Assembly: GCA_964451925.1 (NCBI GenBank)
Contig: CAYVKA010000041.1
Span: 1 to 43,751, forward strand
Reading direction: 5' to 3'
Length of the DNA: 43,751 nucleotides
From: Nevskia sp964451925
Lineage (GTDB): Bacteria > Pseudomonadota > Gammaproteobacteria > Nevskiales > Nevskiaceae
A program made the translations under genes and the position numbers. This document shows, one piece after another, positions 27,121 to 34,856 of the stretch. Below the pieces are notes generated by a model. The model was not told the origin of the DNA, made no database searches, and saw only the letters and a program-made list of their open reading frames with translations. The number at the start of each line of letters is the position of its first letter. Position 1 is the stretch's first letter.

Positions 27121-28866
27121 TCATTCTCCGTAGGCATTGCGCTCGGCCCGCTGCCGCGTCAGCTGCTCCAGTTCGGCGGTTTCGGCAGGGCTCAATTCGC
27201 GCTCCCGGGCCAGGCTCAGCAGCACCTCCACGCGTGCCCGCAGCGCCTTGAGACGCAAATGCTCGATGGTGTCGGAAAATTCCCGCTCGATCGCCGCTTC
27301 ATCCAGGGCCTCCTCGACGCCGATGATGCGGTTGAGGGCCGCACCCTTGGGCGTATCGCGCCAGTGCTCCAGCAATTGTCCTGCATGACAATGGGGGTGC
27401 TCGTGGAAGAAATCAATCGCTTCCACCAGCATGTCGATGCCCGGCTGCGGCGTCGCCGCCAGCTGCTCGACATGCTCGACCTTCCCGGCCATCTCTGGGC
27501 GCTCCAGCAGCAGCTGCAGGGCGCGCTTGATCGGACGGGCGCCGGGCGCCTCGGGCCTGGCGGCGCCCTCTGCCCGGGGCGCGGAGGCGGCGCGCTCGCG
27601 CCCGCTCAGCAGGGCGTCGAGATCGGCGCGGCCCAGGCGGGTCAGGCGCTCCAGCTCGTCGATGATGATGCTGCGCAGCGGCCCTTCGCGCATGCGCTCC
27701 AGGTGCGGCCGGGCCAGGCCCACCAGGCGCGCCCGGCCGTCGCGGTTGCCCAGGCTGACCTCTTTCTTCAGCTCGCCCAGCAGGAAGTCGCTCAGGCTCA
27801 TGGCCTGCTCGACCCGGGCGCGGAAGGCATCTGCGCCGATTTCCTGCACCAGGGTGTCGGGGTCGTGGCCTTCGGGCAGGAACATGAAACGGCATTCACG
27901 TCCCTCGTGCACTTCCGGCAGCGCCTGCTCCAGTGCGCGCCAGGCGGCGGAACGGCCGGCGCGGTCGCCGTCGAAGCAGAACACCACCCGCTGGGTGGAC
28001 TTGAACAGCAGCGACAGATGATCGCGGGTGGTGGCGGTGCCAAGCGTGGCGACCGCATTGCGGATGCCGTGGTGGGCCAGCATCGCCACGTCCATGTAGC
28101 CCTCCACCACCATCAGGAACGGCAGGTCGGACTTGCTCGATTGCTTGGCCTCGTACAAGCCGAACAGGTTGCGGCCCTTGTGGAACAGCGGCGTCTCCGG
28201 CGAGTTGAGGTACTTGGCCGGGTCGTTGCCCAGGGTGCGGCCACCGAAAGCGATGACCCGGCCGCGGGTGTCGCGGATCGGGAACATGACGCGGTTGCGG
28301 AAGCGGTCATAGGCGCCGCCGCTGTCGCGCGGGATCAGCAGGCCGGCGGTGAGCGCATGGGCGGGATCGGGGAACAGCCGCGCCAGCGCGTCCCAGGATT
28401 CCGGCGCGTAGCCGATGCCGAACAGCTTGGCGGTGTCGCCGCCGAGGCCGCGCTTCTTCAGGTAGTCGATGGCCGGCTGGTGGGTGCGCAGCTGCGTGCG
28501 GTAGAAGCGCTCGGCCGCCGCCAGCGCGTCCAGCGGCCCCTCCAGCACCAGCTGCTCGCTGCGCCCGCCCTCGCGCGGCACCTGCACGCCGGCGCGCCTG
28601 GCCAGCTCCTCCACCGCCTCGACGAAGCTGAGGCGATCATTCTCCATCAGGAAATTGATGGCGGTGCCGTTCTTGCCGGAGGAAAAGCAGAAGAACATCT
28701 GCTTGGCCGGCGAGACGAAGAAGGACGGCGATTTCTCGTTGGTGAAGGGCGACAAGCCCTTGTATTCCTTGCCCGCGCGCTTCAGGTCCACGCGCGCCCC
28801 GATCACCTCGACGATGTCGGTGCGCGACAGCAGATCCTGAATGAAGCCTTGAGGGATGCGGGACAT
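27121..28866 (-). CDS. dnaG: DNA primase, with degenerate zinc-binding site
   Basis: A 581-residue primase that makes RNA primers for replication. The TOPRIM core is intact (VVEGYMDVAML and the acidic CFDGDRAG), and the C-terminal helicase-binding part follows. The N-terminal CHC2 zinc domain is unusual: where E. coli has CCPFHNEKTPSF this protein has LSPFTNEKSPSF, and HCFGCG is replaced by FCFSSG. Three of the four zinc ligands are therefore missing. Zinc-less variants with similar segments occur in some Alphaproteobacteria, as far as I recall. It is placed between yqeY and rpoD. Confidence 0.97.
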   Translation of the reverse strand: MSRIPQGFIQDLLSRTDIVEVIGARVDLKRAGKEYKGLSPFTNEKSPSFFVSPAKQMFFCFSSGKNGTAINFLMENDRLSFVEAVEELARRAGVQVPREGGRSEQLVLEGPLDALAAAERFYRTQLRTHQPAIDYLKKRGLGGDTAKLFGIGYAPESWDALARLFPDPAHALTAGLLIPRDSGGAYDRFRNRVMFPIRDTRGRVIAFGGRTLGNDPAKYLNSPETPLFHKGRNLFGLYEAKQSSKSDLPFLMVVEGYMDVAMLAHHGIRNAVATLGTATTRDHLSLLFKSTQRVVFCFDGDRAGRSAAWRALEQALPEVHEGRECRFMFLPEGHDPDTLVQEIGADAFRARVEQAMSLSDFLLGELKKEVSLGNRDGRARLVGLARPHLERMREGPLRSIIIDELERLTRLGRADLDALLSGRERAASAPRAEGAARPEAPGARPIKRALQLLLERPEMAGKVEHVEQLAATPQPGIDMLVEAIDFFHEHPHCHAGQLLEHWRDTPKGAALNRIIGVEEALDEAAIEREFSDTIEHLRLKALRARVEVLLSLARERELSPAETAELEQLTRQRAERNAYGE

Positions 28867-28962
28867 GGGATGCGCTACTGTAGATCAGTCAGGACTGACT
28901 GACAGCAGGCCGCTGGACCACTGGCTTGAAAAGCCGGCGCGCCAGGGACGGCGCCGCGCCGG

Positions 28963-29412
28963 TCAGGACGACAAACCGGCCTTGATCAGCCCGGACAGCT
29001 TGCCCATGTCCGCCTTGCCCGCCACTTTCGGCTTGAGCCAGGCCATCACCTTGCCCATGTCCTTGCCGCCGGCGGCGCCGGTCTCGGCGATGGCCTGGGC
29101 GATCAGCGCGTCGATCTCGGCCGGGCTGAGCTGCTGCGGCAGGTAGGCCTGCAGCATGGCGATTTCCTGCGCTTCCTTGTCGGCCAGCTCGGGGCGGTTG
29201 CCGCTGCGGTACTGCGCCTCGGAATCGCGGCGCTGCTTCATCATCTTCTCGATGGCGGAGATCACCACCGCATCGGTCAGCTCGACCGCGTCCACCACCT
29301 CGCGCTGCTTCAGCTCGGCGGTGAGCATGCGCAAGGTGCTGACGCGCGCCTTGTCGCCGGCCTTCATCGCGGTTTTCACGTCGTCGGTGATGCGCGTCTT
29401 CAGATCGGTCAT
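28963..29412 (-). CDS. GatB/YqeY domain protein
   Basis: A 149-residue protein that starts MTDLKTRITDDVKTAMKAGD and contains ISAIEKMMKQRRDSEAQY and YLPQQLSPAEID, the landmarks of the YqeY family. The C-terminal helical part (GKVMAWLKPKVAGKADMG) resembles the tRNA-binding tail of GatB. The function is not settled. GGAG six bases upstream supports the start. It sits, as in many Proteobacteria, between rpsU and dnaG. Confidence 0.94.
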   Translation of the reverse strand: MTDLKTRITDDVKTAMKAGDKARVSTLRMLTAELKQREVVDAVELTDAVVISAIEKMMKQRRDSEAQYRSGNRPELADKEAQEIAMLQAYLPQQLSPAEIDALIAQAIAETGAAGGKDMGKVMAWLKPKVAGKADMGKLSGLIKAGLSS

Positions 29413-29427
29413 TGGCGTTTCTCCAAT

Positions 29428-29460
29428 AGAAAAATCCGCCCCGGAACCGGAGCGGATTTC
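29428..29460 (-). terminator. Stem-loop downstream of rpsU
   Basis: On the minus strand AAATCCGCTCCGG-tt-CCGGGGCGGATTTTT forms a stem with one T-G wobble and a T-run. It lies between rpsU and yqeY, so it probably attenuates the macromolecular-synthesis operon after the abundant ribosomal protein rather than ending it. Confidence 0.75.
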
Positions 29461-29530
29461 GGTAAGCCTGTTATTGAGTCCGCGCCGATGACCCGGCACA
29501 GCGCCTGTCGCAAGGACAGGCCGACCCCAA

Positions 29531-29746
29531 TCAATACATCCGCACCTGGCGGGAGGTCTCGCGCGACACGCGCTTGGCCTGGCGCTTCACGGCGGCGGCG
29601 CGCTTGCGCTTGCGCTCCTGGCTCGGCTTTTCGAAGAACTCGTGCGAGCGCAGGTCGGTGAGGACACCGGCCTTCTCACAGGTGCGCTTGAAACGGCGCA
29701 GGGCTACTTCGAACGGCTCATTTTCGCGGACGCGGACGCTCGGCAT
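29531..29746 (-). CDS. rpsU: 30S ribosomal protein S21
   Basis: A 71-residue protein starting MPSVRVRENEPFEVALRRFKR, with the highly basic C-terminus (ERKRKRAAAVKRQAKR) of S21. It binds the 30S platform and aids start-site recognition. It heads the rpsU-yqeY-dnaG-rpoD run and is divergent from tsaD. Confidence 0.98.
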   Translation of the reverse strand: MPSVRVRENEPFEVALRRFKRTCEKAGVLTDLRSHEFFEKPSQERKRKRAAAVKRQAKRVSRETSRQVRMY

Positions 29747-29896
29747 GCGATCACTCTCGACACAAAAGGGGTTGCCCCCATTAAAGGGCCCGAGATTCTA
29801 GTTGTTTCCGGCCCATAAAGCAAAGCCCACCCCTGATTTTGACAGGCCGCGCCAGGGATGGCGCCGAACCTGCCGGGACGACATACTGCCCGCCCC

Positions 29897-30934
29897 ATGA
29901 ACCCATCCGGCGCCATTCTCGGCATCGAGACCTCCTGCGACGAGACCGCGGTGGCGGTGTACGACGGCGCACGCGGCCTGCTGGCGCATGTGCTGCACAG
30001 CCAGGCGGCGATGCACGCCGAGTACGGCGGCGTGGTGCCGGAACTGGCCGCGCGCGACCACGCCGGGCGCATCCACGGCCTGGTGGCCGAAACCCTGCGT
30101 GAAGCCGGGGTGCGCCAGCAGGACCTCGGCGGCATCGCCTACACCGCCGGACCCGGCCTGATCGGCGCCCTGCTGGTGGGCGGCGCCTTTGCCGCCGGGC
30201 TGGCCGCCGCCAGCGGCGCGCCGCTGATTCCGGTGCACCATCTGGAAGGCCACCTGCTGGCGCCGATGCTGGAGGCCCGCCGGCCGGAATTCCCGTTCCT
30301 GGCGCTGCTGGTGTCCGGGGGCCATACCCTGATCGCGCGGGTTGACGGCATTGGCCGCTACACCATCCTGGGCGAGACGTTGGACGACGCCGCCGGCGAG
30401 GCCTTCGACAAGTCCGCCAAAGCCCTGGGCCTGCCCTACCCCGGCGGCCCGCAACTGGCGCGGCTGGCGCAAACCGGGCATTCCGGCCGCTTCCGCTTCT
30501 CGCGGCCGATGACCGACCGGCCGGGACTGGAATTCAGCTTCAGCGGCCTGAAAACGGCGGTGCTGACCACCCTGCCCAAGGATGCCGACACGCAGACCCG
30601 CGCCGACCTGGCGCTGGCCTTCGAGGAGGCGGTGACCGACACACTGGCCATCAAGTGCGCCCGCGCGCTGCAGCAGAGCGGCCTGAAGCGGCTGGTGGTG
30701 GCCGGGGGCGTCGGCGCCAACCGGCGGCTGCGCGACAAGTTCGCGCAGATGGAAGCGCGGGGCGAGGCGCAGCTGTATTTCGCCCGCCCCGAATTCTGCA
30801 CCGACAATGCCGCCATGATCGCCTATGCCGGCTGGGCCCGCCGCAGCGAAGCCCGCGACGCCGCCGCCGGCATCCAGGCCCGGGCCCGCTGGCCGCTGCA
30901 CGAACTCCAACCGCCACAGGCAGGCCCGACATGA
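29897..30934 (+). CDS. tsaD: tRNA N6-adenosine threonylcarbamoyltransferase
   Basis: A 345-residue ASKHA-fold enzyme that transfers the threonylcarbamoyl group to A37 of tRNAs reading ANN codons. It starts MNPSGAILGIETSCDETAVA; the iron/zinc-binding HHLEGHLLAP motif is near residues 112-121, and VSGGHTLI and VVAGGVGANRRLR line the nucleotide site. An upstream ATG at 29858 gives a poor extension. The gene overlaps folB by four bases (ATGA). Confidence 0.98.
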   Translation: MNPSGAILGIETSCDETAVAVYDGARGLLAHVLHSQAAMHAEYGGVVPELAARDHAGRIHGLVAETLREAGVRQQDLGGIAYTAGPGLIGALLVGGAFAAGLAAASGAPLIPVHHLEGHLLAPMLEARRPEFPFLALLVSGGHTLIARVDGIGRYTILGETLDDAAGEAFDKSAKALGLPYPGGPQLARLAQTGHSGRFRFSRPMTDRPGLEFSFSGLKTAVLTTLPKDADTQTRADLALAFEEAVTDTLAIKCARALQQSGLKRLVVAGGVGANRRLRDKFAQMEARGEAQLYFARPEFCTDNAAMIAYAGWARRSEARDAAAGIQARARWPLHELQPPQAGPT

Positions 30935-31311
30935 CCCTGGACCAGATCATCATCAGCGGCCTGCAGGCGCGCGCCATCATCGGCGTGCACGCCTGGGAAC
31001 TGCACCAGCCGCGGCCGCTGCTGATCGACGTGGAGCTCGGCGTCGACGCCCGCGCCGCCGCCGCCACCGACCGCCTGCGCGACGCGGTGGACTACAAGGC
31101 GGTGTCCGACGAGATCATCGCCTTCGCCGCCTCGCGCGAGTTCCGCCTGATCGAGACCCTGGCGGAATCGCTCGCGCGGCTGCTGTTCGAGCGTCATCCG
31201 ATCCTGTCCTTGAAGCTGACCATCGGCAAGCCCGGCGCGGTGCCGGAGGCACGCGGCGTGGCGGTACGAATCGATCGCCGGCGCGAAGACTACGCGGTAT
31301 GCGGGCGCTGA
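30931..31311 (+). CDS. folB: Dihydroneopterin aldolase
   Basis: A 126-residue enzyme of folate synthesis that cleaves dihydroneopterin to hydroxymethyl-dihydropterin. It starts MTLDQIIISGLQARAIIGVH; the catalytic-site residues are in VDYKAVSDEI and IETLAESLARLLFE, and the catalytic lysine lies in LTIGKPGAVP. ATGA coupling to tsaD is clear. Its last 22 bases overlap the convergent gmhB. Confidence 0.96.
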   Translation: MTLDQIIISGLQARAIIGVHAWELHQPRPLLIDVELGVDARAAAATDRLRDAVDYKAVSDEIIAFAASREFRLIETLAESLARLLFERHPILSLKLTIGKPGAVPEARGVAVRIDRRREDYAVCGR

Positions 31312-31844
31312 TCGCGCCCTATTAAGGTGCGCGCGAACTCGCCCAAATCCTTGTAGACCGCTACACCGTCGTCTTTACGCTTGCTTTTGGTGCGCTCACC
31401 CTTGCCGCTAAGCACCAATATGGGGCACGCTCCAGCGGCCCGCGCCGCCTCGATATCCGTTTCCGAATCCCCCACGAACGGCACTCTTTCGAGGCTGATT
31501 CCCAGGCGCCGCGCCAGGTCCTTGAGCATGCCCGGGGCCGGTTTGCGCATCTCGGTAGCCTCATCGGGATGCTCCGGCGCGAACTCGATGCCGCTGATGC
31601 GCCCGCCGACCTCCGCCACCGCACGCTGCAGGCGCTCGTGGATGGCGAACAGCGCGTCGAAGTCGAACAGACCGCGGCCGATGCCGGACTGGTTGCTGGC
31701 GATATACACCTGATAGCCGGCCTGGCTCAGCAGGGCAATGGCTTCCAGGCTGCCCGGCACCGGCTTCCATTCGGCCACGGACTTGATGTACTCGTCCGAG
31801 TCCTCGTTGATGACACCGTCACGGTCCAGGATCACGAGCTTCAT
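31290..31844 (-). CDS. gmhB: HAD phosphatase, GmhB-like, without the zinc loop
   Basis: A protein of about 184 residues. HAD motif I is DRDGVIN at residues 7-13, motif II is ASNQSGIGRG and motif III/IV is RKPAPG followed by VGDSETDIEAA. It matches D-glycero-D-manno-heptose 1,7-bisphosphate 7-phosphatase, which acts in LPS heptose synthesis. In typical GmhB a Cys/His loop before RKP binds zinc; here it reads APEHPDEATEMRKP with no cysteine. The start MKLVILDRDG at 31844 was chosen because the longer N-terminus is encoded by a palindromic repeat. Another HAD-phosphatase function is possible. Confidence 0.85.
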   Translation of the reverse strand: MKLVILDRDGVINEDSDEYIKSVAEWKPVPGSLEAIALLSQAGYQVYIASNQSGIGRGLFDFDALFAIHERLQRAVAEVGGRISGIEFAPEHPDEATEMRKPAPGMLKDLARRLGISLERVPFVGDSETDIEAARAAGACPILVLSGKGERTKSKRKDDGVAVYKDLGEFARTLIGRDQRPHTA

Positions 31845-31850
31845 AGCTGC

Positions 31851-31934
31851 CGGGAATCGGGAATGGGGATTCGGCAATAGTAAAGCAGTTCGTGTCTGCT
31901 TCTACGATTCCCTATTCCCCATTCCCAAATCCCA
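31851..31934. repeat. ATTCCC-type inverted repeat, copy B
   Basis: The left arm CGGGAATCGGGAATGGGG (31851) pairs with a right arm containing CTATTCCCCATTCCC up to about 31934, with a loop of about 32 bp. It is the same element type as 18817-18918. It lies directly upstream of gmhB and ends 12 bp before the cupredoxin stop. Confidence 0.72.
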
Positions 31935-31946
31935 AGGTGGTCGACC

Positions 31947-32339
31947 TCAGTCGACCACCGTGATCGTGCCGTTCATGTTCTCGTGACCGGAGCCGCAGAA
32001 CACATCGCACAGGAACTCGAAGGTGCCGGCCTTGTTCGGCGTCAGCCGCACATGCATCACCTGCCCCGGCGGGATGTCGGAGCGGGTCTGCAGATCGGGC
32101 ACGCTGAAGCCCATCAGCACGTCCTCGGTGCTGAGCTCGATATCGACCGTCTCGCCTTTCTTCAGCGTGATGTTGCTGGGGGTGAAGATGAAGCGCCGCG
32201 CCGAAACCTTGATCAGCTTGACGTGCTCCACCGGCGGCGCCTCGGCCCAGGCGGCGACGCCGAAGCCGAGCATCCCCGCCGTCCCCAGGCCGAGCGCCAG
32301 GGCCAGGCCGCGCACCATCCTCATGGCTCGCTTGTTCAT
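31947..32339 (-). CDS. Exported CuA-like cupredoxin
   Basis: A 130-residue protein with a Sec signal peptide (RMVRGLALALGLGTAGMLG, cleavage after AWA at about 32). The mature domain resembles subunit II of cytochrome oxidase. The C-terminal loop CDVFCGSGHENM has the Cys-x3-Cys-x3-His-x2-Met ligands of a CuA site. The distal first ligand, usually His in a DVxHGF context, appears here as Met (EDVLMGFSVPD). A binuclear site is therefore not certain; a mononuclear or altered copper centre is possible. It starts nine bases after the phosphoesterase stop, with GAGGG upstream, and is the second gene of the ECF-controlled arm. Confidence 0.88.
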   Translation of the reverse strand: MNKRAMRMVRGLALALGLGTAGMLGFGVAAWAEAPPVEHVKLIKVSARRFIFTPSNITLKKGETVDIELSTEDVLMGFSVPDLQTRSDIPPGQVMHVRLTPNKAGTFEFLCDVFCGSGHENMNGTITVVD

Positions 32340-32348
32340 GCTGTGCCC

Positions 32349-33260
32349 TCAGGCCTTGATCGGGAATTCAGTGATCCGCGGCTGCTGCGGCAGCAGCTTC
32401 ACCTCGCGGAAACCCAGGCCCTTGTAGGGCGCCGCGGCATCCCAGGGAATCGGCCCCTTCTTCGGCGTCGACAGCGGCGCCGGCAGCGGGAACATCAGCG
32501 ATTGCGCCGAGTGGTGGGCGATGTGCCCGGTCAGGTGATGGTTCTCCTGGTGGATGTGGCCGTAGAACACCACCACATTCTGGAACGGCAGCAGCAGGTC
32601 GATGGCCTTGGCGCCGTCCGGCGTGGCCCAGTCCCAGGTCGGCGCCAGGTCGAACAGCGGACGATGCGCGAACACCACGATGCGCTGCTTGGGGTCGAGC
32701 CGGGCCAGGTCCTGCGCCAGCCACTGCAACTGCTCATCGCCCAGGTTGGCGCGCGGATCGGAGACGTTGTCCAGCGCGATGAAGTGCACGCCCTGGTGGT
32801 CGAAGGTGTAATGCGTCGGGCCGAAGAATTCCTTGAAGGCGGCGCCGTTGTCGAGCGAGGCATCGTGCTCGCCCGGCATGAAGCGCAGGTCCTTCACTTT
32901 CAGCTCGCCAACGATGTCGCGGAACTCGGCCAGGCGCCGGCGGCGCTCCACCGGGTCGTCGGTGGTGTGGGTCAGGTCGCCGGTGAAGATGATGAAATCG
33001 GGCTGGTCGGAAAGGGCGTTGACCTCGGCCACCGCCTTGCGCAGCGTGCCCTTGGCGTCCGGATTGACCGCGGGACCCTGGAAGCCCCAATGGCTGTCCG
33101 ACAGCTGCACGAAGAAGAAATCGTCGTCCGCGGCCTCGCCGTAGGGCTCGGTCGCGGCGCCGGCGCAGCCGGCAAGGAAGCCGCTCAGGCCGGAAGCGAA
33201 AACCACGCCTCCCATGCCGGTGAGGCGCAGGAACTGTCTGCGGTCGATGGTGCGTTTCAT
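32349..33260 (-). CDS. Twin-arginine exported metallophosphoesterase
   Basis: A 303-residue protein. The N-terminus has a twin-arginine signal (DRRQFLRLTG) and a possible lipobox (LAGC at about 29-32), so it is probably a folded, membrane-anchored periplasmic enzyme. The calcineurin-like metal motifs are present: DSHWG, GDLTH, GEHDA (usually GNHD), AHRPLF and GHIHQENHH. The substrate is unknown. It is followed by the CuA-like cupredoxin and is divergent from the ECF sigma gene, with a matching promoter candidate at 33299-33326. Confidence 0.9.
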   Translation of the reverse strand: MKRTIDRRQFLRLTGMGGVVFASGLSGFLAGCAGAATEPYGEAADDDFFFVQLSDSHWGFQGPAVNPDAKGTLRKAVAEVNALSDQPDFIIFTGDLTHTTDDPVERRRRLAEFRDIVGELKVKDLRFMPGEHDASLDNGAAFKEFFGPTHYTFDHQGVHFIALDNVSDPRANLGDEQLQWLAQDLARLDPKQRIVVFAHRPLFDLAPTWDWATPDGAKAIDLLLPFQNVVVFYGHIHQENHHLTGHIAHHSAQSLMFPLPAPLSTPKKGPIPWDAAAPYKGLGFREVKLLPQQPRITEFPIKA

Positions 33261-33298
33261 GGGGAGTCTCGTCGTCGAGTCCGGGGTGGACCCCATTG

Positions 33299-33326
33299 CA
33301 TACCGCGGCGGGGCAGCGGATATTCC
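33299..33326 (-). promoter_or_regulatory. Candidate ECF promoter for the phosphoesterase-cupredoxin arm
   Basis: On the minus strand GGAATA (33326-33321), a 16-bp spacer, then GGTATG (33304-33299), 39 bp before the ATG. It has the same spacing and core as the forward-facing promoter at 33347-33374. Confidence 0.55.
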
Positions 33327-33346
33327 CGGCGGCCGGGCCAGGCCCA

Positions 33347-33374
33347 GGAATACATTCAGGCCGGCGGCGGTAAT
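33347..33374 (+). promoter_or_regulatory. Candidate ECF promoter for the sigma/anti-sigma arm
   Basis: GGAATA (33347-33352), a 16-bp spacer, then GGTAAT (33369-33374), 26 bp before the sigma factor ATG. GGAATA is a typical ECF -35 core. A third GGAATA at 33383 has no partner box. Confidence 0.55.
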
Positions 33375-33399
33375 GCCCGTATGGAATAGAGACTTCCGC

Positions 33400-33948
33400 A
33401 TGAGCGACAACCCACTGGCGCAACGCTTTGAATCGACGGTCTCACCGCACCTGGACGCGGCCTACAACCTGGCCCGCTGGCTGACGCGCGACCCGCACGA
33501 TGCCGACGACGTGGTGCAGGACGCCTACCTGCGCGCGTTCCGCTATTTCGGCGGCTTCCGCGGCGGCGACGGCCGCGCCTGGCTGCTGACAATCGTGCGC
33601 AACACCTTCTACACCTGGGTCGAGCAGCGGCGCCAGCAGCGCCAGGAAGTGGAATACGACGAGGCCGGCGGCGGTCTGGACCTGATGGAGGCAAGCGGAG
33701 ACCAGGCATTGCACGGCACCAACCCCGAACAGCTGCTGCTGCGCGCCGCCGACCAGCAGCTGGTCGAAAAGGCGCTGCTCAGGCTGCCGGTGGAATACCG
33801 CGAGATCCTGGTGCTGCGCGAGTTGGAAGAACTGTCTTACAAGGAGATCGCGGAGATTGTCGGGGTGCCGCTGGGAACGGTGATGTCGCGCCTGTCGCGC
33901 GCACGCCAGCAGTTGCGGCACCAGATCGAGGCGATGGACGAGTCATGA
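33400..33948 (+). CDS. ECF-family RNA polymerase sigma factor
   Basis: A 182-residue sigma factor of two domains. Region 2 is at about 12-80 (YNLARWLTRDPHDADDVVQD, then AFRYFGGFRGGDGRAWLLTI), and region 4 is at about 120-178 (LPVEYREILVLRELEELSYK and VPLGTVMSRLSRARQ). There is no region 3 or 1.1. ATG at 33400 was chosen; a 33373 start adds nine residues but overlaps the putative -10. The gene is coupled to the downstream anti-sigma gene through ATGA and is divergent from the phosphoesterase. Confidence 0.95.
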   Translation: MSDNPLAQRFESTVSPHLDAAYNLARWLTRDPHDADDVVQDAYLRAFRYFGGFRGGDGRAWLLTIVRNTFYTWVEQRRQQRQEVEYDEAGGGLDLMEASGDQALHGTNPEQLLLRAADQQLVEKALLRLPVEYREILVLRELEELSYKEIAEIVGVPLGTVMSRLSRARQQLRHQIEAMDES

Positions 33949-34781
33949 GCACGATGAATTGCGAAGAAGCCCGGGCCCTGCTGCCCGCCTATGGCGATGG
34001 CGAGCTGGACCTGCCGCGCGCCCTGGAAATGGAGCGCCATGTCGAGGGCTGCGCCGACTGCGCCGCCGCGCTGCGCGTGCAGCGCGGCCTGAGCCAGGCG
34101 CTGCGCCAGGTCAGCTATCACCGCGCGCCGGACGCGCTGCGCGCGCGCCTGCGCGCCAGTTTGCCGGCCGCGGCGGCGATGGCGGCAGCGGTGACGCCGC
34201 CGGCCGCGCCGGCCGCCGGCGCCCCCTTCGGCGCCTCCGTACGCCGGCGCCGCGACTGGTCGCGCTGGGCCATGCCGATTGCCGCCAGCCTGGCGCTGGC
34301 CGTGGGCCTCAATGTCATGCTGGCGACGCAACGTGCCGACGACGCCCTGCGCGACGAGCTGATCGCCGGCCATGTGCGCTCGCTGCAGGCCGAGCACCTG
34401 TCGGACGTCGCCTCCAGCGACCAGCACACGGTCAAGCCCTGGTTCAGCGGCAAGCTGGATTATTCGCCGCCGGTGCGCGACCTGGCGCAGCAGGACTACC
34501 CGCTGCTGGGCGGCCGCCTGGACTACATCGGCCACCGCCAGGTGGCGGCGCTGATCTACCACCACCGCAAGCACACCATCAACCTTTACATCTGGCCGGA
34601 CAGCGGCGGCGACCTGTCGCCGCGCGGCCGCGGCAGCGAAGGCTACAACCTGGTGCACTGGCGCCATGAGGGCATGGACTACTGGGCGGTGTCCGACCTC
34701 AACGGCACGGAGCTGCGGCAGTTCGCGGATCTGCAGATCGCGGCGGTGACGGATCAGAAGGCCAACGCGCCGAATACATAA
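33945..34781 (+). CDS. Membrane anti-sigma factor with zinc-finger anti-sigma domain
   Basis: A 278-residue protein. The N-terminus has a zf-HC2-type anti-sigma domain with a histidine and two cysteines in HVEGCADC (about 30-37) plus CEEARALLPAY. After an Ala/Pro linker there is one hydrophobic segment at about 108-126 (MPIAASLALAVGLNVML). The periplasmic part contains DQHTVKPWFSGKLDYSPP and is rich in His, Trp and Tyr (YHHRKHTIN, HWRHEGMDYW). It should hold the sigma factor at the membrane until an envelope signal arrives. Metal or redox sensing by the His-rich domain is a guess. Confidence 0.92.
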   Translation: MSTMNCEEARALLPAYGDGELDLPRALEMERHVEGCADCAAALRVQRGLSQALRQVSYHRAPDALRARLRASLPAAAAMAAAVTPPAAPAAGAPFGASVRRRRDWSRWAMPIAASLALAVGLNVMLATQRADDALRDELIAGHVRSLQAEHLSDVASSDQHTVKPWFSGKLDYSPPVRDLAQQDYPLLGGRLDYIGHRQVAALIYHHRKHTINLYIWPDSGGDLSPRGRGSEGYNLVHWRHEGMDYWAVSDLNGTELRQFADLQIAAVTDQKANAPNT

Positions 34782-34856
34782 CGGCCCTTTTGAAAGCGCC
34801 GATCTGAAAGCTGATTTCCTGCCCGTCCCTGGCCACCCTGGGCCGGGCGCGGCGGC

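Noticed and set aside
31845..31877. A longer N-terminus for GmhB starting MPNPHSRFP
   Set aside because: These codons are produced by the palindromic ATTCCC repeat; the family starts at MKLVILDRDG.
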